A stretch of 64,000 bases of DNA from Bog-756 sp963699105 (lineage in GTDB: Bacteria; Actinomycetota; Acidimicrobiia; Acidimicrobiales; RAAP-2). Under the pieces are notes generated by a model. That model was not told where the DNA came from. It ran no database searches and worked only from the letters and a program-made list of their open reading frames with translations. The DNA lies in NCBI GenBank assembly GCA_963699105.1, contig CAVOTI010000005.1:248001-312000 (forward strand). The letters run 5' to 3'. This document shows positions 1 to 8,511 of the stretch, in pieces (within the stretch, counting starts at the first letter, position 1; every line of letters begins with the position of its first letter). The position numbers and the translations under genes were made by a program.

Positions 1-846
1 TCTCCGACCAGGCGAGGTGGGCCACGTTGCGCGCCTCCTGCTCCGAGAGCGACGAGAACCAGTCGAGGAACGCCCCCCGGCCGGTCCCGGCGGTGGACCG
101 CATCTCCATCAGGCGCTCCTCGTGCCACCCGGCGGCATCCTCTTCGGCCGAGTCGACATAGAGGGCCACGTCGACGAAGTCGGAGACCACCGCCTGCCCA
201 CCGGGGCCGGTCGGTCCGGTCTGGAGGACGTTCAGACCCTCGACGATCACCACGTCCGGGCGACTCGACGATCCGGCCGGTGTCGACCAGGACGTCATAG
301 GCTTCGTGCGAGTACACGGGCACGGCGACCTCGGGGGCGCCCGACCGGATGGACGACAGGACCTGGATCAGGGCCGGTCGGTCGGTACGTTTCGGGAAAT
401 CCCTTGCGCTCGGACAGCCCTCGCTCGGCCAGCACCCGGTTGGGGTAGAGGAAGGCGTCGGTGCCGAGCAGCTCGACGGCGGGGCGGCCCGGAGCCCGGC
501 TCAACAATGCCTGGACCACCCGGGCCACCGTACTCTTGCCCACCGCCACTCCCCCGGCGATGCCGATGACGAAGGGGGACGCCCCGGCCCGGCCCGACAC
601 GAACTCGTCGAATTCCCGGGCTGTGGCCCGTCGGGACGCCAGCAGGCGGTCGAGCAGTTGGGAGAGGGGCAGGTAGATCTCGACGATCTCGTCGGCGGCC
701 ATCGGCTCGGACGCTGCCACCTGGTCGGCCAGCTCGTGGGCCGGGGGGCCCGGCCAGGGCCGGGCCAGTGCCGCCCACTCCCGCCGGGAGAACGTCCGGA
801 AACCGGAGGCGACCGCCTCGGCGGCTCCGGCGTCAGGATCCGGCAT
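1..846 (-). CDS. coaA: Pantothenate kinase (type I), frameshifted and cut by the window edge
   Basis: ATP-dependent phosphorylation of pantothenate, the first step of coenzyme A synthesis in the cytosol. The N-terminal part reads cleanly from the ATG at 846: a P-loop (GIAGGVAVGKST) near residue 100 and the family stretch LLGTDAFLYPN. One base seems lost near 380, after GFPETY; the next frame gives ALIQVLSSIRSGAPEVAVPVYSH. A second shift near 265 restores DVVIVEGLNVLQTG and the family's C-terminal part. The last residues lie beyond position 1. No other kinase family fits. The shifts are probably sequence errors, since every motif survives in one frame or another. It is the most downstream of three minus-strand genes here. 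Confidence 0.85.
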
Positions 847-990
847 CGCTCATCGCCGGCGGGATGGCCTCGGTGGTGGGGACCGGCGGCCGATGTCGGC
901 CCGTCCTCCGGCCGATGGACACGGCGGCGGGTGGCCGTGGGCCGCCTGACGTTCGCTCGTGGCGGTGTCCACCGCCCGGGCCCACCCGGC

Positions 991-2522
991 CTACTCCAAC
1001 CATCGGCGGAGGTGTCGGCTGTTCAGCCGATCCCACTCCGCCCGCCACGTCCGACGGAGCTTCCGTTGGCGCCGACGTTCCCCGGCGACCAGGATTCCCG
1101 CCGGAAAAGGCGGCGCGGCGGGTGCCGCTGAGCGCCTGGCGCCGCAGCCAGAGCTCGGCCGCCACCGAGTCGTGGTGCTCGCCCAGGACCGTCTGCAGGT
1201 CCTCGGCGGCCGCCGCCAACCGCCGGGCGGGCTCCCCGACCACCGGGGCCGCCGTCTCGGCCGCATACCGGAGCTGCTTGGCCCGGATGCGCACCCTGTG
1301 CAACTGGCCATCGGTGGGATGGCGGCCGCCCGAGCGGACGGTGCGCCGGAGGGCGCGCCAGCGCCGGAGGATCAGACCGGGCAGGACCTTCCTGGCCGGT
1401 GTCTCCACCCCACGCTCCTTGTTCGGCTTGGGAGCAGCGGTGACGAGCGGGATGGACCTCGTGGCCGCGTCGAGCCGTTCCAGCACCGTCAGATAGCGGC
1501 TGTCGTCCATGTCCGCCACCAGATCCCGAGCCGCACTTCGACGATCCTCGTCCAGGGCGGCCCGGAGCTCGAGTGTCCCCCGGTTCGGCCACCTCCCCGG
1601 CGGCCAGGAGTGTCGCACCGAGCACGTCGGCGTCCCGCACCCGGCCCAGCACGCCGCCCATCCAACCCAGCTCGCAGCGGACGCCCCCGGTCCAGGCCGG
1701 GTCCAGCTCCCGGGCCAGCAACTTCAGGTCGGACCGCAGCCGGCGAATGGCCACACGGGCCTGGTGCACGTCGTGAGGAGCCGGATCCGAGGCGTCGAGT
1801 CGCAGTCGGACGTCGTACTCGAGCAGTCGGTCCAAACCGCCGCCGATGGACGCCTTGATCAGATCCTCCATGGACGACCGGCCGTGCAACAGGGGTGGTC
1901 CGGACGTGTCCGACCGCTGGCCGGTGATCCGCAGCGCCTTGCCCAGTTTGGGCTCCCCGTCGGGGCGGGCCCCGCCCCGCATGAGTTCGTGGGCTACGGC
2001 ATCCAGGACGGATCGACCTCCGGGACCGAGCTCGAATTCGATCTGGCGGAACTGCCCACTGCGCCGGCCGTCGACCATGACCGACACCGTGTCGTCGTCG
2101 ATCTCCCCGCACGAGGTGCCGGCGGCGTCGTGCAGCATCAGCCGCCGTCGCACCGCCTCCAGGTCGGCGATCGGCATGAACGACGCACCGCCCACCACCC
2201 CGGCGACGATCCTCGTCGCCTCGAAGGGGATGGGGTCGGGCCCGCCCGACCACGACAGTTCGGTCCGGTCGAGGGTCGGACCGTCATCGGTGATCGGCAG
2301 CTTCAGCGTCCACCTCCCAGTTCCCGGTTCTTCACCCGACCGATGCCGAAGGGTGATGGCCCGACGCCACAGTCGCAGATCGGGAGTGTCGAAGTACCGC
2401 GACCGCGTGTGCTGTTCGGGGAGCGCTACGGTGCCGGCTACCACCCCGCTCAGGTCGGGGAGCTCGAAGCCGGGGCCCACCGACAGTTTGATCTCCTGTT
2501 CGACGGAACGGTTGGCCCTCAT
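991..2522 (-). CDS. CYTH-CHAD domain protein, two frameshifts
   Basis: The N-terminal half is a CYTH (triphosphate tunnel) domain: EQEIKLSV opens the protein, followed by SRYFDTPDLRLWR, an acidic and basic ladder, and KLGKALRITG. The C-terminal half is a CHAD domain with the helix H(Q)ARVAIRRLRSDLKLL and the second conserved helix LHRVRIRAKQLRYAAE. CHAD proteins bind polyphosphate and CYTH domains act on triphosphates; the substrate here is not known. The reading frame changes near 1580 and again near 1110, and the last frame ends NSRHLRRWLE. The start is the ATG at 2522; a GTG two codons earlier is possible. It lies 144 bp upstream of coaA on the same strand. Confidence 0.82.
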
Positions 2523-2719
2523 CACCACCTGCCGGGCCCGGAACCGGGCACAGCCGACCCACCCCCGACTTCCACCGGCGCAGGGAGGATCGTGCCCTCC
2601 GGCCTCGCCGTGGCCCGAACGGCGGGACGGGTGGGAATGGTCGAACCGATGCCGGTGAGCATAGCAAGCAGTCCGGTGATTCCCGCTGGCCGAGCCGGCC
2701 GGCCGCAGGGCCCACCCGG

Positions 2720-3070
2720 TCAGGCCTGCAGGCGCGCCTCTTTGGCGTACCGGGCCGCCAGCTGCCGCGAGAACCCGAACATCCGTCCCAGCTCGCCGAT
2801 CGACGTTCCTTGGTCCAAGGCGGTGGCGAACACCAGCCGACGCATCTCGTGACGGGCCTCCTCCACTCCCTTCAGCGAATCGTTCATGGCCTTTCTGAGG
2901 TCGGCCGGACCCAGGGCCGAGACCACCGCGGCCAACTCCTTGCCCTCTTGGGTCTGGTTCAGCGCCCCTCGGATGGATTCCTCGGTGCGCAGGGTGCAGC
3001 GTCTGAGCTCGGCCAGGGCGGCCAGCAGACGCTCGGCCGCCACCACGGGGTCGTGAGTGCTCGTGGCCAT
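2720..3070 (-). CDS. Small HTH-containing protein of unknown function
   Basis: A 116-residue soluble protein. The first 85 residues are mostly helical (LLAALAELRRCTLRTEESI, then a stretch rich in E, R and K), and the C-terminus carries a likely helix-turn-helix: TSIGELGRMFGFSRQLAARY. That segment resembles the recognition part of sigma-like or Xre-type HTHs. I do not recognise the family. A small DNA-binding regulator or a partner of the neighbouring CYTH-CHAD gene, 197 bp downstream on the same strand, are both possible. The purines GGAG lie directly before the ATG, too close for a normal ribosome binding site. Confidence 0.6.
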   Translation of the reverse strand: MATSTHDPVVAAERLLAALAELRRCTLRTEESIRGALNQTQEGKELAAVVSALGPADLRKAMNDSLKGVEEARHEMRRLVFATALDQGTSIGELGRMFGFSRQLAARYAKEARLQA

Positions 3071-3253
3071 CTCCGATCATCTCTCTTCCACAGCCTGCCG
3101 GCGTCCACCAGACTTGCCGGCCGGTGGCGGCCCGACGATACCCGATGGGCTCCCCGGGCAGGCGGAAGGCGGGCGGCGGTGCGTGCCATCCGCCGATCGG
3201 TCCGCACGACCGACCGGTGTGACGGGCCAGATGCCGTGGGGCAGGATGGCAGC

Positions 3254-4204
3254 ATGGCCCATGACCACAGATTCCGATTCGCCGCCCAACTGGGCACCAC
3301 GCCCGAAGGGACGGCCGCATTCGTGGGCCGACCAGGCCCGGCGGGCCGAAGACCTCGGCTACTCGGCCCTGCTCATGCCGGACCACTTCGGTGACCAACT
3401 GGCCCCGGTTCCGGCCCTGGCCGCGGTGGCCGCCGCCACCTCCACGCTGCGGATGGGCTCGCTGGTGTTCGGCAACGACTACCGCCATCCGGTGGTGCTG
3501 GCCAAGGAGGCGGCCACCCTCGACCTCCTGAGCGGGGCCGATTCGAGCTCAGCCTCGGCGCCGGCTGGATGCGCACCGACTACGAGGCAGGCCGGGATCC
3601 CCTACGACCCCCCGAAGGTACGGGTGGACCGGTTCGAGGAGGCGGTCGCAGGTGATCCAGGGGCTGCTCCGCACCGACGGGCCGTTCTCCTTCGACGGCA
3701 CCTACTACCAGGTCAGCGACCACACCCTGCGCGCCCCGTCCCGTGCAGCGTCCGGGACCCCCTCTGATCATCGGGGGCGGCGGCAGGCGGGTGCTGTCGT
3801 TCGCCGCCCGTCACGCCGACATCGTGAGCATCAATGTCAACCTTCGTGAGGGCACCGGGGGGCCGGAGACTGCTCCGGACGCATCGCCCGAGCGCACCCG
3901 GGAGAAGGTGGCCTGGGTGAAGGAGGCGGCCGGCGACCGCTTCGACGAGCTCGAACTCAACGCCCTCATCGGTTTCGTCGATGATCACCGACGATGCCGC
4001 CGGCATGGCCGAGCCATGGCCCCCCACTTCGGCATCGCCGCCGAGGACGCCCTCCACATCCCGCTGGCCCTGCTCGGTACCCTGGACGAGATGGCGAGGA
4101 GCTGGAGTGGCGACGCCAGGAGTACGGCATCTCCTACTGGTCGATCGAGTCCGACGAGCTGGGAGGACTGGCGCCGGTGGTGTCCGAAGCTGTCCGGCAC
4201 CTGA
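3254..4204 (+). CDS. LLM-class F420-dependent oxidoreductase, multiply frameshifted
   Basis: A luciferase-like (TIM-barrel) oxidoreductase, probably F420-dependent. Pieces in three frames line up in order with the intact paralogue at 51457-52386: FAAQLGT at the start, AEDLGYSALLMPDHFGDQL, GSLVFGNDYRHPVVLAKEAATLDL, GAGWM, FDGTYYQV, PPLIIGGGGRRVLSFAARHADIVSIN, and KLSGT at the stop. At least six one-base shifts are needed, near 3320, 3537, 3585, 3650, 3733, 3985 and 4095-4190. So many shifts in a still recognisable gene could mean poor sequence or a decaying paralogue. The neighbouring NUDIX and RNase Z genes follow on the same strand. Confidence 0.75.
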
Positions 4205-4269
4205 CCATTCCGTCGGCGATGATCGGGCTCGACCCACGCCCCCGACGGGACGAGGAGGAGGAGACTGGC

Positions 4270-4744
4270 ATGCCGAAGACCAGTGCGGGATTCTCCCGTT
4301 CCGGGATGCGCCCGACCGATCGGTCGAAGTACTACTGGTCCACCCGGGCGGGACCTTCTGGAAGGACCGGGACGACCAGGCCTGGTCGGTGGCCAAAGGG
4401 GAGTACCGGCCGGACGAGGACGCTCTGGCCGCCGCCGAACGGGAGTTCGCCGAGGAGACCGGATGGCCGGCCCCGGCCGGTGACCGCCTCGACCTCGGAG
4501 AGGTGCACCAGAGCGGGGGAAAGGTCGTCCGGGCGTGGGCGGTGGAAGCCGCCGATCTGTCCGACGAGGGCGTGGTCAGCAACTGCTTCGAACTGGAGTG
4601 GCCTCCCCGGTCGGGCCTATGTGCTCGTTCCCCGAGGTGGACCGGGCCGAATGGACGGACATGGACACGGCCCGGATCCGACTGGTCCGGGCCCAGGTGG
4701 TGTTCCTCGACCGGCTGTTGGACCGTGTGGACAGGCGCCGGTGA
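4270..4744 (+). CDS. NUDIX hydrolase, two frameshifts
   Basis: A NUDIX-fold pyrophosphohydrolase of the small 'MPKxSAGI' subfamily. The NUDIX box appears as KGEYRPDEDALAAAEREFAEETGW, that is Gx5Ex7REUxEExGx with a small variation at the first glycine. The start ATG at 4270 gives MPKTSAG. One shift near 4293 leads into ILPFRDAPDRSVEVLLVHPGG, and another near 4605 leads into the C-terminus FPEVDRAEWTDMDTARIRL, which matches the family's usual end. The substrate is unknown. It stands 65 bp after the LLM gene and 24 bp before rnz, so the three may be transcribed together. Confidence 0.78.
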
Positions 4745-4768
4745 GCGCCTCGACGCTAAGACTGGGAC

Positions 4769-5710
4769 ATGGCGTCTCGGGAACTGGTGGTGCTGGGAAC
4801 GGCCAGTCAGGCTCCCACCCGGCACCGCAACCACAATGGCTACCTGCTGCGGTGGGACGGCCGGTCCATCCTGTTCGATCCGGGAGAGGGATCCCAGCGC
4901 CAATTGCTGCTGGCCGGGGCGTCGTCGTGGCCGATCCACCACATCTGCATCACCCACTTCCACGGGGACCACTGCCTGGGGCTGCCCGGGGTGCTCCAGC
5001 GGATGTCGTTGGACGGTGTCCCCCACCCCATCCATGTCCTGTACCCGGCCAGCGGTGACGACTACTTCTCCAGGCTCAGGCACGCTTCGGTCTTTCGCGA
5101 CCGGATCGACGTCCGGCCGGTGCCGGTGGAGGAGAACGGGACCGTGCTCGACGACGGATCGATCTCCATCGTGGCCGTCCGGCTCGACCACGAGCCCCAG
5201 ACGTTCGGATGGCGGGTCGAGGAGCAGGCCGGCCGGCGGATGCTGCCCGACCGGCTGCTGGAAGCCGGCATACGGGGACCGGACATCGGACGGCTGCAAC
5301 GCGCCGGCTCCATCGAGGTGGGCGGTCGACGGGTGGCCCTCGAGGAGGTCAGCGAGCATCGGCCGGGCCAGCGGATGGCGCTGGTCATGGACACCGGCAT
5401 CTGCGACGCCGCGGTGGAGTTGGCCGCCCGGGCCGACCTGGTGGTGTGCGAGGCCACCTTCTCCTCGGAGGATGTCGACCTGGCCCGTCGCTACCGACAC
5501 CTCACGGCGGCCGACGCCGCCCGGGTGGCCCGGGACGCCGGGGCCCGGCGACTCGTCCTCACCCACTTCTCCCAGCGCTACCCCGACACCCGGGTCCTGG
5601 TCGAAGAGGCGGCAGCCATCTTTCCCGACGTGGTGGCGGCCGAGGACCTGCTGGTGGTGGCGGTGCCCCGGCAGGCGGCGACGACAACGGTCACCCGGTC
5701 ACACCCGTGA
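4769..5710 (+). CDS. rnz: Ribonuclease Z (tRNA 3'-end processing)
   Basis: An endonuclease that removes the 3' trailer from precursor tRNAs. It is a 313-residue metallo-beta-lactamase-fold protein, the normal length for the short bacterial form. Zinc ligands are seen in THFHGDHCLG near residue 62 (HxHxDH), in the aspartate of VMDTG, in EATFSSEDV and in LTHFSQRYPD. It is intact although both neighbours are frameshifted. A weak -10-like TAAGAC lies six bases before the ATG, so a leaderless transcript is possible. The stop overlaps the GTG of the next gene by four bases (GTGA), which suggests coupled translation. Confidence 0.93.
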   Translation: MASRELVVLGTASQAPTRHRNHNGYLLRWDGRSILFDPGEGSQRQLLLAGASSWPIHHICITHFHGDHCLGLPGVLQRMSLDGVPHPIHVLYPASGDDYFSRLRHASVFRDRIDVRPVPVEENGTVLDDGSISIVAVRLDHEPQTFGWRVEEQAGRRMLPDRLLEAGIRGPDIGRLQRAGSIEVGGRRVALEEVSEHRPGQRMALVMDTGICDAAVELAARADLVVCEATFSSEDVDLARRYRHLTAADAARVARDAGARRLVLTHFSQRYPDTRVLVEEAAAIFPDVVAAEDLLVVAVPRQAATTTVTRSHP

Positions 5711-6769
5711 ACATCGACCACCCCGTCGACGGTGGTGACCGGGCCGACTTCGTCCGGCGGCTGCCGAAGGCCGAACTCCACCTCCACATCGAGGGGACGC
5801 TGGAGCCGGAGATGTTGTTGACCTGGCCGCCCGCAACGATGTCGTCCTTCCCTATGCCGATGTCGAAGACGTCCGCCGGGCCTACGTCTTCGACGATCTC
5901 CAGTCGTTCCTCGACATCTACTACGCCGGCTGCGCCGTGCTCATGACCGAGCTCGACTTCTACCAGCTGGCCCTGGCCTACATGATGCGGGCCGCCGCCC
6001 AGGGAGTGACCCACGTCGAGGTCTTCTTCGATCCTCAGACCCACACCGATCGCGGCATCCCCTCTGGGAACGGTGATCGGTGGGATCGTCGGTGGTCTGG
6101 AGGAAGGGTCGGCCCGCCTCGGGACGAGCTGGCGCCTCATCATGTGCTTTCTCCGCCACCTGGGCCCCGATGCCGCCATGGCCGCCCTCGACCAGGCGCT
6201 CCCCTACCGCCACCTCATCACCGCCGTCGGCCTCGACTCTTCGGAGCAAGGACATCCCCCCGACGCACTTCGAGGCCGTGTTCCGACGAGCCCGCCAACA
6301 CGGGATGCTGGCCGTGGCCCACGCCGGCGAAGAGGGGCCACCCGACTACATCTGGCAGGCCCTCGACGTGCTGCACGTCCGGCGGGTCGACCACGGGGTC
6401 CGGTGCTGGGAGGACCAGCTCCTGGTGGACCGTCTGCAGGCCGACCGGGTGCCACTGACCGTCTGTCCCCTTTCCAACGTGAGGCTCGGGGTCTTTCCCG
6501 ATCTGGCCCACCACAACCTGGCCGCCCTGCTCCGTCGGGGGCTGCAGGTGACGGTGAACTCCGACGACCCCGCCTACTTCGGCGGCTACGTGGCCGACAA
6601 CATGGAAGCGGCGGCCGAAGCCCTCGGGCTCGGGGAGGCCGAACTCCTGCAATTGGCCCGCAACTCGTTCACTGCTTCGTTCCTGTCCGAGCCCGAGCGG
6701 CATCAGCGGCTGGCCGAATTCGACCGCTTCGCATCCGAACGAGACGGCCCGGCCGGGCGGAACCGCTAA
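5707..6769 (+). CDS. Adenine deaminase (adenosine deaminase family), frameshifted
   Basis: Zinc-dependent hydrolysis of adenine to hypoxanthine in purine salvage. The sequence follows the type 2 adenine deaminase pattern more closely than adenosine deaminase: LPKAELHLHIEGTLEPEMLL at the start, then VAHAGEEGPPDYIWQALDVL, RVDHGVRC, LTVCPLSNVRL and NSDDPAYFGGYVADNME. Metal and catalytic residues (HxH, the H of VAHAGEE, the H of DHGVRC, DD) are all present. Frames change near 5822, 6062 and 6262. The GTG start overlaps the rnz stop. The 3' end overlaps the convergent nucleosidase gene by four bases; the pair could act in sequence on adenine (see findings). Confidence 0.82.
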
Positions 6770-7506
6770 CTGCCCGGAGGTGACATCCCCGACACCGCCT
6801 CGACGGCGCCTTGGGCGGCGCCCTCGGTGGCCAGTTTCGCCTCCCGGGCCGTGCGGGCCAGCCGGGGGATGCGGTTCGGGTGCCTGGCCACGTAGGAGAT
6901 CACCGCTCTGAGGTCTGGTGAACCATCCGGTCTGCTCAGGGCCATGAGCTCGTCGTCGACGACGCCGTCGGCCACCCGGTCGCTGATGCAGCGAAACACC
7001 GACCAGGGAATGCCGCGGGCTTGGCACACCCGGGCCACGGCGCTCGTCTCCATGTCCAGGGCCACGACTCCGTCTGCCACCAGTCGGTCGATGACCGCCC
7101 GGTCGGTGATGAGGGAGTTCGACGTCCACATCGAACCACGGTGGTCACCCGGCCCCAGCCGGGCCGGACGGAAGCGGGAGCCGGTGGACTCGTCGACCAC
7201 GAACTCGGGAAGCACGAGAGAGCCGATCACCGCGTCCGGCTCCACCGATCCGGCGATACCGACCACCACCACCAGTGCCACCTCGACCGCCTCCAACAGG
7301 TTCGTCACGTGGTCGGCGGCGGCGGCCGTTCCCATGCCGGTGACGATGGCCACCACCGGCCGACCGTCCAGATCCCCCTCGAACAAGTCGATGGTTCCGA
7401 TCCGTGACCTCCGGAGGGCCAGGCGTCGTTTGAGGGGCGTGAGCTCCATGGGCATGGCGCACACGAAAGCCACCCGACCGCTCGAAGCGGATCCACTCGT
7501 CCCCAC
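6766..7506 (-). CDS. Phosphorylase-superfamily nucleosidase (MTA/SAH nucleosidase-like)
   Basis: A 246-residue member of the PNP/UDP phosphorylase superfamily. VAFVCAMPMELTPLKRRL at the N-terminus, VTGMGTAAAADHVTNLL, a glycine-rich VVVVGIAGSVEPDAVIGSLVL, and LDMETSAVARVCQARGIP with RCISDRV late in the protein match MTA/SAH nucleosidases, including the ME acid pair that binds the ribose. The reaction is probably cleavage of a nucleoside to its base, such as adenine from methylthioadenosine, but the substrate is not proven by sequence. The GTG start lies six bases after a TAATCT box. It converges on the adenine deaminase gene. Confidence 0.75.
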   Translation of the reverse strand: MGTSGSASSGRVAFVCAMPMELTPLKRRLALRRSRIGTIDLFEGDLDGRPVVAIVTGMGTAAAADHVTNLLEAVEVALVVVVGIAGSVEPDAVIGSLVLPEFVVDESTGSRFRPARLGPGDHRGSMWTSNSLITDRAVIDRLVADGVVALDMETSAVARVCQARGIPWSVFRCISDRVADGVVDDELMALSRPDGSPDLRAVISYVARHPNRIPRLARTAREAKLATEGAAQGAVEAVSGMSPPGS

Positions 7507-7512
7507 CCTTGG

Positions 7513-7518
7513 AGATTA
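7513..7518 (-). promoter_or_regulatory. -10 box, leaderless promoter of the nucleosidase gene
   Basis: TAATCT on the minus strand ends exactly six bases before the GTG start codon at 7506. No Shine-Dalgarno sequence fits between them. This spacing places transcription start at or next to the start codon. Confidence 0.5.
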
Positions 7519-7708
7519 CCGGTCCGACGCCCCGGCTCCCGGGTCCCCGGCTGGCCGTTCGGATCCGGCCCGACCCGGCGGCGGCCCGGTGGCCTCCCGT
7601 CGCCGGCCGGAGGTCGATTGGGCCGCTGGCGCAGACGATGAAAGCTGAGGCCGCCTCCGATAGTCTGACCATCGAAACGAAGCCGGGACACGGAGCGGGA
7701 GGGTGGTC

Positions 7709-8146
7709 ATGGCTCGACGGCTGGCTACGGCTTTTGTCGTTCTTGCCTGTGCCGGTGTCGGACTCCTCAGCTCGGTACCGGCGGCGGGAGCGGCGGACAG
7801 TCACTGGATTGCCGGCACCTACCAGCTGTACATCCAGGGCTACGGCAACCAGACCCTCGTCCTGTCGGGCAACCACGGTGTCGGGCCCCCCTCCGACGCC
7901 GGGTCCTGGTCGGTGGAGAAGTCGGAGCACGAGATCACCGTTGACGTCCCGGGGGGTCGGGCCCCCATCACCGCCTGCGAGGACGCCGGGCAGGGTCCGT
8001 TCTGCAACTTCAGCGACCAATACCGCGGACCCAAGACGTCGACGGGTATCGCCAGCCAGAGCGATCCCGGAGTGGCCGACGCCTACCTGGGTGGATACCT
8101 GGTTCTGACCGAGCCCTGCTGGGCTGTGCGCACCGGCCGGGCCTGA
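7709..8146 (+). CDS. Small secreted protein of unknown function
   Basis: A 145-residue protein with a clear Sec signal peptide: MARRLATAF, a hydrophobic core VVLACAGVGLLSSV, and an AxA-type cleavage site around PAAGAAD. The mature part is beta-like and polar (HWIAGTYQLYIQGYGNQTLVL), with three cysteines (ACEDAGQGPFCNF and EPCW). I do not recognise the family. The ATG at 7709 is preceded by GGGAGG at a spacing of six bases, so it is preferred over the in-frame GTG at 7703. Its neighbours do not suggest a role. Confidence 0.65.
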   Translation: MARRLATAFVVLACAGVGLLSSVPAAGAADSHWIAGTYQLYIQGYGNQTLVLSGNHGVGPPSDAGSWSVEKSEHEITVDVPGGRAPITACEDAGQGPFCNFSDQYRGPKTSTGIASQSDPGVADAYLGGYLVLTEPCWAVRTGRA

Positions 8147-8181
8147 ACCGAGTCCCCGATTCGGCTCCCGTCGAGATGTCG

Positions 8182-8187
8182 TAAGGT
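8182..8187 (+). promoter_or_regulatory. -10 box, leaderless promoter of the ASCH gene
   Basis: TAAGGT ends six bases before the GTG start at 8194. No ribosome binding site is visible. Confidence 0.5.
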
Positions 8188-8193
8188 CTGACC

Positions 8194-8481
8194 GTGGAGT
8201 TCAGCCGGGAACTTCGTCAGCACGCACTGTCCGGCGACATCACGGTGACGTTCCGGCTGTGGCGACAGGCCAGGGTGAAGCCCGGCGGGCTCTATCGGGT
8301 GGGCGACGGCCAGATCGAGGTCGATTCGGTCGAACTGATTCCCTTCTCGGCCATCGACAAGAGCGACATTCGACGGGCGGGCGAAGCAGATCTTGCCTCC
8401 CTTCGGCGGAGGGCCGCCCATGCCGGGCCGATCCACGACGACACGCTCCTGTACCGGATCGAGTTCCATGTGGCGGAATAG
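8194..8481 (+). CDS. ASCH/PUA-like domain protein
   Basis: A 95-residue protein of the ASCH (PUA-like, RNA-binding fold) type. The pattern TVTFRLWRQARVKPGGLYRVGDGQIEV followed by VELIPFSAIDKSDIRRAGEADLASLRR is the usual ASCH core: a small barrel, then a helix with conserved acidic and arginine residues. ASCH proteins are thought to bind RNA or modified nucleosides; the target is not known here. It starts at a GTG that seems leaderless. It converges on the tannase-like gene, with 30 bp between stops. Confidence 0.7.
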   Translation: MEFSRELRQHALSGDITVTFRLWRQARVKPGGLYRVGDGQIEVDSVELIPFSAIDKSDIRRAGEADLASLRRRAAHAGPIHDDTLLYRIEFHVAE

Positions 8482-8511
8482 GTGGGCTGCTGTCGGCGGC
8501 GCCCACGCCGC

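Noticed and set aside
3981..5738. A long plus-strand frame across the NUDIX and RNase Z genes
   Set aside because: It is rich in Arg, Pro and Trp, has no domain, and lies out of frame with intact RNase Z.
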